Of a stretch of DNA of 5,377 nt, positions 1-5,377 are shown one piece after another; positions within the stretch are counted from its first letter, which is position 1, and every line of letters begins with the position of its first letter. Source of the DNA: an uncultured Eubacteriales bacterium. GTDB lineage: Bacteria; Bacillota; Clostridia; Oscillospirales; CAG-272. The notes below the pieces were generated by a model. It was given only the letters and a program-made list of their open reading frames with translations. It had not been told where the DNA came from and searched no databases. The stretch spans positions 1 through 5,377 of the forward strand of contig CAKSUH010000122.1 of the NCBI GenBank assembly GCA_934500855.1, in the 5' to 3' direction. Position numbers and translations under genes: made by a program.

Positions 1-14
1 AGGGTCAGGGAGGT

Positions 15-111
15 TTGGAGGGTAGGTGACAGATTTTGCAACGCAAAATCTTGTCAATAGCGGCTTTGCCGCGTTGAACCCTCTCCGAAAGAGGGTTCTC
101 TCTCCCTCCAA
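15..111. repeat. Cloverleaf-like palindromic element downstream of the operon
   Basis: An outer inverted repeat TTGGAGGG (15-22) / CCCTCCAA (104-111) encloses three adjacent hairpins. These are 27-56 (13 paired bases around loop AAC, one bulge), 60-72 (GCGGC-TTT-GCCGC) and 76-98 (GAACCCTCT / AGAGGGTTC, 5-nt loop), with only 3-5 bases between elements. None is followed by a T tract on either strand, so it is not a standard intrinsic terminator, although it is the only structure after the operon. It may be a REP- or MITE-like intergenic repeat. I see no tRNA or known RNA family. Confidence 0.6.
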
Positions 112-134
112 GGTCTTTCTCCCTCCAAGGTCTT
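101..134. repeat. 17-bp perfect tandem duplication at the 3' end of the second gene
   Basis: Two adjacent identical copies of TCTCCCTCCAAGGTCTT, at 101-117 and 118-134; the match continues two further bases into the stop codon region at 135-136. On the coding strand the copies follow the TGA directly and read AAGACCTTGGAGGGAGA. It looks like a recent slippage or recombination duplication between the gene end and the palindromic element beside it. Confidence 0.9.
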
Positions 135-2732
135 TCAGATGTCGTACTTCGCAAGAATCTCGCTGGGGGTCTTGCGGAGGAGGGTCAAAGCGGGGAGAAC
201 GCCGCAGAGCAGGCAAACGCCGACCAGCAGGACCAACAGGGCGCCCGCAAGCCAAAGCGGGTAGTAGAACAGATTCTCCATCAGGGGCGTGGTGCGGAGC
301 CAGAGCCGCATCACCGTTCCGGACAACAGGAACCCGATCACCGTTGTCAGAGCCGTCAGAACCGCCGATTCAATGAAGAAGCGGAACAGCAGATTCTTGC
401 GCGTCACACCGATTGCACGGTAGATGCCGATCTCGCGGATGCCCTTCATCAGGGAGGACCGCATGATGAAGTAAATGCAGACACAGAGGATTCCGACAAT
501 TACCGCCATACTGATGAAGGACGATACGATCGCCGCGCGGGTGTCAACCAACTCGGATTTGTACAGCGTATCGGGCGTGTAAAGCGTGTCGGCATATACG
601 CCGCCGCCAACCGCCTGCCCCTTCAGATCGGCGAAGGTCGACTTCAGCCATGCCTCGGTCGCGCGCGGGTCGGCGGAGTGAATCACACTGAAGCGCGAGA
701 CGGCGTAGTAGGATTTGTTTGCGAATCCGCGGTCATCATAAGCCTCCCCGTAGTAGCCGTCCGATTCGGAAAAGCGCGGATCGGTTTTGCCGTCACGGCG
801 GGAAAGCGCGATGTAATCTTCTTCGCACACGAGCAGATTCGTGCCCCAGAGCGAAGAGCCGGCGTTCGGGTCCTCCTTGTCGGGCTGCTTGAAGATCACC
901 GTTTCCGAAACCGTGAATTCCATTCCGCGCAGGAAGATCTTTTCGCCCGCCTGCGGCAGTTTTTCAACGGGAACCGTGTTGTCGGACCAAACCGTAACGG
1001 TTCCGGGGGTCAGAACCTTTTCATAGCCCGCCGTAACCGGGAGCACCAGCGGCAGAGAGAAGCGCGAGAGGTTGGTTTTTGCAATCGCAAGCGGGTCGGC
1101 GTAAAGTGCGGATTCGGAACTTTCCACAACGCCTGCAATCGCGAGCATCCGATTTGCGCCGGTCGACGGGTCGGTTACCGACAGCGAGGTTGAGTAAAGC
1201 CCGATCAGGTCGTCATAGGTGCGCAGGTAGCCGACCGTGCTTGCCTTCAGAAGCAGATCCGCCATCGCGGTGGAAATCAACAGATCCTGCCTGCCGAGGT
1301 CGGTTTGCTTACCCGCAACGAGCTTCTTGCCGTCCGCGCAGGAGCGGTCCAGAAGCACCGCGTGCCCCTCGATTCCATCGGAGCGACCGTAAACATAGTT
1401 GAAAGTGTTGAAAAATCCGGTTTTGAACTGATAAGTCGAATCTCCGCGGGTCCCGTAACCTTGGATAAGCTGAATGTCATCAATGGGATTGTCGGGGTCC
1501 GCCAATGCCGCAAGCAGCTTTTCGGAGACTTCGCCGTCTGAGGGCGTGTAGAGGTAAAAAGTATTTTTGCTGTGGGCGGTTTTCGCGTTCCGGAGCGTGC
1601 GGATGGAGGTGCCGAAAATTGAAGTCATCAGAACCAGAACCGCCGAGAAAAGCGTCATGAGGACCAGCAGGAACTTCTTTCCTTTGCGGCTTTTGCCGAA
1701 GTTTGCGCGCCAGCCGCTCCGCAGAGCGGAGGGGAGGGTGTAAAGCCGACCGTACCGCGTTCCCGTGATCGGGGGGAGTTTTTCCATATTTACGCGTTCG
1801 CTGTCGCGCACGGTTTCGCCGTGCGCTTCAAATACGCCCTCGCGCAGACGGACCTCGCAGGTATCGTCGAGAACCTGCACCCCTGCCGTGTCGACCTGCA
1901 GGTAAAGCTTTCCGCCGTTGTTGACCACGCGGATGCGGACGGGGGAGGCAGGCTTTTCGCCGTAGTAGGTTACCGAGACGCGCCCGTCGTCCGTTTCATC
2001 GTGCTTTTCCAATTCACCCAACCAGACATCGTTTTTGTCTCTGACGCGCAGTCCGTTCGCCGCGACATTGCCGCGGATGCTGACCGTCTTGCCGTCGGAC
2101 AATTCAATGACCGTCTCGCAGTAGTGATCCACCAGATCTTCCTCGTGCGTAACGAGCAGAACCAGATGGTCGCGGGCAATCTCGCGGAGCAGGTCCATGA
2201 CAAGAACCGTGTTCGCTTCGTCAAGGTTTCCGGTCGGCTCGTCGGCAAGGATGATGCGCGGGTTTTTGACAATGGCGCGCGCAATGGCGATGCGCTGTTG
2301 CTGACCGCCCGAAAGCGAATCGGGCGTGCGGTTTTCAAAGCCTTTCATGCCGACATTTGCAAGCGCCGCTTCCACGCGTTCCCGCATTTCGGGACCGTCC
2401 TTCATGCCGCAGAGCCGCAGAGCGTTGGCAATGTTGTCATAACAGGAGACATCGCGGCAGAGATTGTAGTTCTGAAAGATGTAGCCCATCTCGCGGTTGC
2501 GCAGGGCGTCGGTGTCCTCGCGGATATCCTGACCGTTTACGCTCAGACTTCCGCCCGAAAAGCGGTCCAAACCGCCGATGACATTGAGCAGGGTGGTTTT
2601 TCCGCACCCGCTCTTGCCGAAAATGGCAACCATGCCGCAGTCGGGCAGGTCGAGGCTGATGTCATTGATGACATGAATCTCGTTCTGCTTGCCACGGTTG
2701 AAAAATTTGTTCAGATGTTCGATGCGGATCAT
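135..2732 (-). CDS. MacB-like ABC half-transporter, ATPase fused to FtsX-type permease (second gene of pair)
   Basis: 865 aa, and the likely heterodimer partner of the preceding gene, whose stop codon it overlaps (ATGA). The ATPase domain (about 1-220) has Walker A GKSGCGKTT at 39-47, Q-loop Gln87, signature LSGGQ at 140-144, Walker B ILADE ending at Glu165, D-loop GNLD at 168-171 and His196, all intact. Unlike its partner it has a linker of about 110 residues (222-330) that appears rich in beta strands and precedes TM1, so it should be cytoplasmic. TM1 is about 353-375, followed by an extracellular domain of about 357 residues, then helices at about 733-757, 783-807 and 825-848. EIGIYRAIGVTRKNLL (767-782) is a classic FtsX/MacB permease motif. 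The protein ends KYDI, a normal end with no sign of truncation. AGGAGG lies 9 nt before the ATG. MacB topology is clear, but no MacA-like adaptor is in the window, as expected for a monoderm. Substrate unknown. Confidence 0.94.
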   Translation of the reverse strand: MIRIEHLNKFFNRGKQNEIHVINDISLDLPDCGMVAIFGKSGCGKTTLLNVIGGLDRFSGGSLSVNGQDIREDTDALRNREMGYIFQNYNLCRDVSCYDNIANALRLCGMKDGPEMRERVEAALANVGMKGFENRTPDSLSGGQQQRIAIARAIVKNPRIILADEPTGNLDEANTVLVMDLLREIARDHLVLLVTHEEDLVDHYCETVIELSDGKTVSIRGNVAANGLRVRDKNDVWLGELEKHDETDDGRVSVTYYGEKPASPVRIRVVNNGGKLYLQVDTAGVQVLDDTCEVRLREGVFEAHGETVRDSERVNMEKLPPITGTRYGRLYTLPSALRSGWRANFGKSRKGKKFLLVLMTLFSAVLVLMTSIFGTSIRTLRNAKTAHSKNTFYLYTPSDGEVSEKLLAALADPDNPIDDIQLIQGYGTRGDSTYQFKTGFFNTFNYVYGRSDGIEGHAVLLDRSCADGKKLVAGKQTDLGRQDLLISTAMADLLLKASTVGYLRTYDDLIGLYSTSLSVTDPSTGANRMLAIAGVVESSESALYADPLAIAKTNLSRFSLPLVLPVTAGYEKVLTPGTVTVWSDNTVPVEKLPQAGEKIFLRGMEFTVSETVIFKQPDKEDPNAGSSLWGTNLLVCEEDYIALSRRDGKTDPRFSESDGYYGEAYDDRGFANKSYYAVSRFSVIHSADPRATEAWLKSTFADLKGQAVGGGVYADTLYTPDTLYKSELVDTRAAIVSSFISMAVIVGILCVCIYFIMRSSLMKGIREIGIYRAIGVTRKNLLFRFFIESAVLTALTTVIGFLLSGTVMRLWLRTTPLMENLFYYPLWLAGALLVLLVGVCLLCGVLPALTLLRKTPSEILAKYDI

Positions 2733-4945
2733 TCGGCGTTCCCTCCTTTCAGGGCTTTCTTGACGCTCTGACCGAACAGGCGTCGGATCTGCTTATGCGT
2801 AACGCGGAGCGTAATCAGAAGCATTCCGATTGCAATGATGAGATACTGCCACAGGTGCAGGTAGGGGAAAACGGCGTTTGCCTGCGGAATGGTGTAGACC
2901 AGAGCAGAGCAGAGCGCCAGCAGGATGCAGGCGGGGATGAGAGAGAGGAGCATCCGCACATACATGGCAACGCGGATGACCTTGACGGGAATTCCCATGG
3001 AACGCATGATGGCGAGATCGCCGCGGAAGGTCCCGATGGTGCGGGAGGAGCAAAGGTTGATGAAGAAGGCGAGGAACAGGACCGTAAGCCCCCACTCAAG
3101 CAGGGTGAAGATTGCGAGGACCGTGGAAAGAATGGTTGCGGAGGGGTCGGGGGAGTAGGCGGTGTCGGAAGTAACCGCAATGAACCCTTCCTCGCACATT
3201 TTCTCCGCCGCTTTCTTTGCCGCGCGGTCGCTTCCGAAGAACAGCGACGCCTGACGGTAGGAAAGCGAGAGGTATTCCGCCGCAAGCGAGGCGGCAAGGT
3301 CGCCGCCGATGGTGAGCGTACAGGTTCCTGCCGCGGACTGTTCGGTGCTGATGTGCATCTGCGCGGTGTCCAGCGTCCAGGTCTGCACCCGCTCTTTTCC
3401 GTCGTAGCGGTCGGCGTTTGCATAATCGTAGGTGTAATAGGTTGCCTGCAGCGTGACCCCTCCGATTTTTTCGGCTTTGAGGTTCTTGCCCGCAATGCCA
3501 AATCCCGAATAGCTGCTGTCAATGCGGATGGTTTCAATGCTGCAGAGAACCTCTTTGCCGTCCGTTCCCGTCACGATTGCGGAAATCTTGCTGTTCTGAT
3601 CCAGCAGTGTTTTCGCGCCGAGCATGGCGTTGTAGCCCGCTTCGCTGAAGATTGCCGTCCCGTCCAGCGTGTTGTCGCGGTAGTAGGAGACGCCGACCAC
3701 GCGGAAATTGCCGTATCGATTCGAGTAGTCGGGTTCAAGCCGTTTGCCCTGTGCTTCGGGATCGGTCCCGTATGTGGGCTTCATATAGATCGGCAGACAG
3801 AGCAGGACCTCGTCTGCGGCTTCGGGGTAGCGACCGTATAAGGTCCCGCGCGCTTTCTCGCTGTAGGTAAAGCGCACGAGCACGCTTTTGTAGCCGCCTC
3901 TGTCGTTGATATAGGTGCTGCCGTTGTCGATCATACTGTCAAAATGCAGATGCGCCTCGGCACCGTAGGTTTCCGCCGCCTGCCTGACCTCTTCATCGGT
4001 CATGGGCACGCCGTCGCGGCGGGTAAAGATGACGCGCCCCTCGACATGGCGGAACATTCGGTTCGGTTCAAACAAATCGTTCATGCTGTCGAACATGGAA
4101 GTTGCAAAGAACATTCCCAGCATTCCGACCGCCATGAGCAGGCACATGAACGCAGTCAGCTTGGGGCGCGAGGCGAACATGGAACGCCCCAGCACCCGAC
4201 CGCCCTGCCATGCGGTTGCTCCTTTCGGCTCCGGAACGGGGACGGAAGAGGCGGCGGGGGAGGGGGCGCTGATGACCTGATCGGATTCCACTGCTCCGTC
4301 AAAAATCCGGATGTGCCGTGTGGCGCAGTATTCCAGCTGTTCAAAGTTGTGGGTAACAACGATGACGAGTTTGTCTTTTGAAACCTCACGCAACAGCTCG
4401 ATGATTTCCTTGCCCGTTGCGGAATCAAGGTTTCCCGTCGGCTCGTCGGCAAGAATGATGGGGCTGTCTTTCGCAAGCGCACGCGCGATAACGGTCCGCT
4501 GTTTCTGCCCGCCCGAGAGTTTACTGCCTTTCTGGCGGATGCGGTCCGAAAGTCCCACGCGGCGGATCAGCTCCATTGCGCGCCTGCGGCGTTCGCGCGG
4601 GTCTGTGATGTGCATCAGCGCTAACTCGACATTCTGCAGGACCGTAAAACTTTCAATGATGTTGTAGTCCTGAAAAATAAACGAGATGTATTTTTGCCGA
4701 TATTCCTCCCAGTCGGGCTGTGTGTAATGCGCGGTGGACTTCCCCTCGATGAAAAGATCGCCCTCCTCGTAGGTGTCCATACCGCTGATGACCGATAAAA
4801 GCGTTGATTTTCCCGAGCCGGATTTACCCGTGATTGCCACGAATTCCCCGCGGTCGAATGTCAGGTTGACTCCTCGGATTCCGACCGCAACATTGCCTTC
4901 GGAAACATAAATTTTGCCGATGTTCTTCAAAGTCAGCAGTGCCAT
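2729..4945 (-). CDS. MacB-like ABC half-transporter, ATPase fused to FtsX-type permease (first gene of pair)
   Basis: 738 aa from the ATG at 4945. It is a membrane ABC protein expected to couple ATP hydrolysis in the cytoplasm to movement of an extracellular domain. The ATPase domain (about 1-220) has Walker A GKSGSGKST at 40-48, Q-loop Gln92, signature LSGGQ at 143-147, Walker B ILADE ending at Glu168, D-loop GNLD at 171-174 and switch His199, so it looks catalytically intact. A Ser/Pro/Ala-rich linker (about 225-245) leads to TM1 (about 262-284), an extracellular domain of about 320 residues with Cys383, 468, 542 and 584, and then three helices (about 604-630, 655-683, 693-714). The segment after TM2 (MRSMGIP, 647-653) matches the FtsX permease core. 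I chose this start because AAAGGGGG lies 7 nt upstream and the alternative ATG at 4975 overlaps the -10 hexamer. The last codons carry the ribosome binding site of the next gene. Substrate unknown; antimicrobial peptide or lipoprotein handling is inference from the family. Confidence 0.93.
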   Translation of the reverse strand: MALLTLKNIGKIYVSEGNVAVGIRGVNLTFDRGEFVAITGKSGSGKSTLLSVISGMDTYEEGDLFIEGKSTAHYTQPDWEEYRQKYISFIFQDYNIIESFTVLQNVELALMHITDPRERRRRAMELIRRVGLSDRIRQKGSKLSGGQKQRTVIARALAKDSPIILADEPTGNLDSATGKEIIELLREVSKDKLVIVVTHNFEQLEYCATRHIRIFDGAVESDQVISAPSPAASSVPVPEPKGATAWQGGRVLGRSMFASRPKLTAFMCLLMAVGMLGMFFATSMFDSMNDLFEPNRMFRHVEGRVIFTRRDGVPMTDEEVRQAAETYGAEAHLHFDSMIDNGSTYINDRGGYKSVLVRFTYSEKARGTLYGRYPEAADEVLLCLPIYMKPTYGTDPEAQGKRLEPDYSNRYGNFRVVGVSYYRDNTLDGTAIFSEAGYNAMLGAKTLLDQNSKISAIVTGTDGKEVLCSIETIRIDSSYSGFGIAGKNLKAEKIGGVTLQATYYTYDYANADRYDGKERVQTWTLDTAQMHISTEQSAAGTCTLTIGGDLAASLAAEYLSLSYRQASLFFGSDRAAKKAAEKMCEEGFIAVTSDTAYSPDPSATILSTVLAIFTLLEWGLTVLFLAFFINLCSSRTIGTFRGDLAIMRSMGIPVKVIRVAMYVRMLLSLIPACILLALCSALVYTIPQANAVFPYLHLWQYLIIAIGMLLITLRVTHKQIRRLFGQSVKKALKGGNAE
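2742..2747 (-). promoter_or_regulatory. AGGAGG ribosome binding site of the second transporter gene, inside the end of the first
   Basis: A perfect AGGAGG lies 9 nt before the ATG at 2732, within the last codons of the first gene. With the four-base ATGA overlap this suggests translational coupling and near-equal synthesis of the two partners, consistent with a heterodimer. Confidence 0.85.
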
Positions 4946-4952
4946 TTGCGTT

Positions 4953-4961
4953 CCCCCTTTC
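4953..4961 (-). promoter_or_regulatory. Ribosome binding site that sets the start of the first transporter gene
   Basis: The minus strand reads GGAAAGGGGG, ending 7 nt before the ATG at 4945. The upstream in-frame ATG at 4975 has no such site and lies within the promoter, so 4945 is the supported start and the 10 extra residues are not part of the protein. Confidence 0.8.
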
Positions 4962-4973
4962 CGGTTTTCTTTC

Positions 4974-5002
4974 ATTATATCACATTTTTTCTGCCGTTAC
5001 AA
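4974..5002 (-). promoter_or_regulatory. Proximal sigma-A-type promoter (P1) of the transporter operon
   Basis: On the minus strand the -35 is TTGTAA (5002-4997), the spacer is 17 bp and the -10 is TATAAT (4979-4974), preceded by TGA, which makes an extended -10. An A-rich stretch just upstream of the -35 could serve as an UP element. The predicted transcript start is an A near 4967, giving a leader of about 22 nt that contains the ribosome binding site. The ATG at 4975 overlaps the -10, so it would not be transcribed from here. Confidence 0.8.
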
Positions 5003-5028
5003 GACTTTTTTATTATGTTGCCGAATTT

Positions 5029-5034
5029 ATTATA
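5029..5034 (-). promoter_or_regulatory. -10 element of a distal, probably activator-dependent promoter (P2)
   Basis: A perfect TATAAT on the minus strand, with no good -35: the hexamer at 17-bp spacing reads ACGGAA. The place of the -35 is taken by a direct repeat whose edge is exactly 10 bp upstream of the -10. Start of transcription would be near 5022, giving a leader of about 77 nt running through P1. The poor -35 together with the repeat suggests regulation by a bound activator; this is inference. Confidence 0.5.
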
Positions 5035-5044
5035 CACTCAAAAA

Positions 5045-5062
5045 GTGACAGTTCCGTGACAG
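5045..5062 (-). promoter_or_regulatory. Pho-box-like direct repeat operator (CTGTCAC x2)
   Basis: On the minus strand the sequence reads CTGTCAC-GGAA-CTGTCAC, a perfect 7-bp repeat with 11-bp period. OmpR-family response regulators bind tandem half-sites of about one helical turn. The enterobacterial Pho box is two CTGTCA-type half-sites at this period, 10 bp from the -10, and the spacing here is the same. An alternative is a WalR/VicR-type site (TGTWAH-N5-TGTWAH), with one mismatch per half-site. The regulator is not encoded in this window. Confidence 0.5.
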
Positions 5063-5063
5063 C

Positions 5064-5090
5064 GGGGGATGCGGGGGGGATGCGTTGGGG
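5064..5090 (+). other. G-run cluster, possible G-quadruplex, just upstream of the operator
   Basis: G runs of 5, 7 and 4 lie at 5064-5068, 5073-5079 and 5087-5090, part of a tandem GCGGGGG(GG)AT repeat. Splitting the seven-G run satisfies the G3+N1-7 pattern with loops of 4, 1 and 7. It overlaps the left edge of the neighbouring palindrome and ends one base from the Pho-like repeat. Pattern only; folding is not shown. Confidence 0.4.
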
Positions 5091-5141
5091 AAACTTCTTG
5101 AAAGAAGTTTCCCCAAACCCCTTCAAGAACTTTCAACGCAT
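5080..5141. repeat. Long palindrome with nested outer inverted repeat upstream of the operon promoters
   Basis: The core is a perfect 14-bp stem, 5085-5098 paired with 5103-5116, around loop TGAA. An outer inverted repeat, ATGCGTTG (5080-5087) / CAACGCAT (5134-5141), surrounds it and shares three bases with the core. A competing pairing also exists: TTCTTGAA (5095-5102) with TTCAAGAA (5122-5129). No T tract follows on either strand, so a terminator is not well supported; a dispersed intergenic repeat is more likely. It could also mark the end of a transcript from outside the window. Confidence 0.6.
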
Positions 5142-5276
5142 TGACAGGGAGAGTGCGAACATGGTGCCCTTGGCGTTCGGAAATTTGCGATATTATGCCT
5201 GACTCGAGTGCCGTTTTCTCAAAGATGACACGGAGGTGGGGTGTTGCGTGAGTGGTACAATAATAGTCAGTTAAAG

Positions 5277-5297
5277 TAACAGCGTTTTTGGCTGTTA
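5277..5297. repeat. Small hairpin TAACAGC / GCTGTTA
   Basis: A perfect 7-bp stem (5277-5283 with 5291-5297) around loop GTTTTTG, in a gene-free stretch. Neither side has a T tract, so its role as a terminator or operator is uncertain. Confidence 0.4.
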
Positions 5298-5319
5298 TCC
5301 GTTATGTGGGTGCCGAGAT

Positions 5320-5367
5320 CCCGCCTGCGGGCGCCCCTGCGGGGTTCGACTGAACGCCGCAGGCGTT
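5320..5367. repeat. GC-rich cluster of small hairpins at the window edge
   Basis: Four adjoining small hairpins: CCCG/CGGG (5320-5331), CCCC-TGC-GGGG (5334-5344), GTTC/GAAC (5344-5355) and AACGCC-GCA-GGCGTT (5353-5367). A competing 9-bp pairing, CGCCTGCGG (5322-5330) with CCGCAGGCG (5357-5365), would enclose the middle two. The style matches the element at 15-111: short, tightly packed stems without T tracts. It may continue beyond the window. Confidence 0.5.
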
Positions 5368-5377
5368 TCCTCAGAGA

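Larger units (their letters stand above)
5142..5377. other. Gene-free flank upstream of the operon
   Basis: I find no reading frame with a credible start and ribosome binding site on either strand. The stretch holds the two hairpin features described separately, an 8-bp palindrome ACTCGAGT at 5202-5209, and on the plus strand a TGGTACAAT (5253-5261) that resembles an extended -10 but has no matching -35. An upstream gene, if any, lies outside the window. Confidence 0.6.

Noticed and set aside
76..98. Intrinsic terminator of the operon
   Set aside because: The 9-bp stem is good but no U tract follows on the transcript, so it is only recorded as part of the palindromic element.
1..115. Minus-strand frame open from a TTG near 110 to the window edge, after a GGAGG-like sequence
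   Set aside because: It consists of the tandem repeat and hairpin element, and the apparent ribosome binding site is part of the repeat; no independent evidence for a protein.
1821..2771. Plus-strand open frame of 316 aa opposite the second transporter's ATPase
   Set aside because: Antisense shadow of a GC-rich, strongly supported coding region; no ribosome binding site and no recognisable domain.
2795..3841. Plus-strand open frame of 348 aa opposite the first transporter
   Set aside because: Antisense shadow; composition rich in Gly, Arg and Asp as expected from the reverse of the real gene, with no family motif.
135..4945. A degenerate ATP site in one half-transporter
   Set aside because: Walker A, Q-loop, signature, Walker B glutamate and switch histidine are all present in both proteins.
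4946..4975. N-terminal extension of the first transporter from the ATG at 4975
   Set aside because: That ATG overlaps the TATAAT of the proximal promoter and has no ribosome binding site; the ATG at 4945 has a good one at 7 nt.
5170..5196. Plus-strand promoter TTGGCG / TATTAT
   Set aside because: The spacer is only 15 bp and no gene follows in the window.
4939..5202. Plus-strand open frame of 87 aa across the promoter region
   Set aside because: It runs through both promoters, the operator and the palindrome, so it is an accidental frame.
5304..5377. Plus-strand start of a gene running off the window (ATG at 5304)
   Set aside because: No ribosome binding site; the frame is made of GC-rich hairpins and gives an Arg-rich, low-complexity peptide.

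Overview
The window looks like part of the chromosome of a Gram-positive bacterium, most likely a Clostridia-type Firmicute. The reasons are consensus AGGAGG-type ribosome binding sites, near-consensus TATAAT promoters in a short AT-rich gap between GC-rich genes (roughly 55-60% GC by eye), and MacB-topology transporters with no MacA or TolC partner in view. I cannot name a genus.

Layout. Almost everything from 135 to 4945 is one two-gene operon on the minus strand. The first gene (4945 to 2729, 738 aa) and the second (2732 to 135, 865 aa) overlap by four bases in an ATGA junction. Each encodes a complete half-transporter: an N-terminal ABC ATPase, then one membrane helix, a large extracellular domain, and three C-terminal helices of the FtsX/MacB permease type. 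The two proteins differ in their cytoplasmic linkers and extracellular domains, so they most plausibly form a heterodimer with two intact ATP sites. MacB-type transporters act by mechanotransmission on extracytoplasmic substrates such as peptides, lipoproteins or envelope-active drugs. The sequence does not reveal the substrate.

The operon starts from an AT-rich region at about 4968-5062 with two candidate promoters. The proximal one is near consensus (TTGTAA, 17 bp, extended TGATATAAT) and shows that translation starts at 4945, not at the upstream ATG at 4975. The distal one has TATAAT without a good -35. Exactly 10 bp upstream of it lies a perfect 7-bp direct repeat (CTGTCAC, 11-bp period). 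This is the architecture of promoters activated by OmpR/PhoB-family response regulators and closely resembles a Pho box.

Both flanks are gene-free and rich in palindromes. Positions 1-134 hold three back-to-back hairpins enclosed by an outer 8-bp inverted repeat (cloverleaf-like), next to a 17-bp tandem duplication touching the end of the second gene. Positions 5063-5377 hold a G-run cluster, a 14-bp perfect-stem palindrome and a GC-rich nest of small hairpins, with no convincing gene.

The genes are ordinary members of a large family. The parts most worth checking are the dual promoter with its direct-repeat operator and the structured repeats at both ends.
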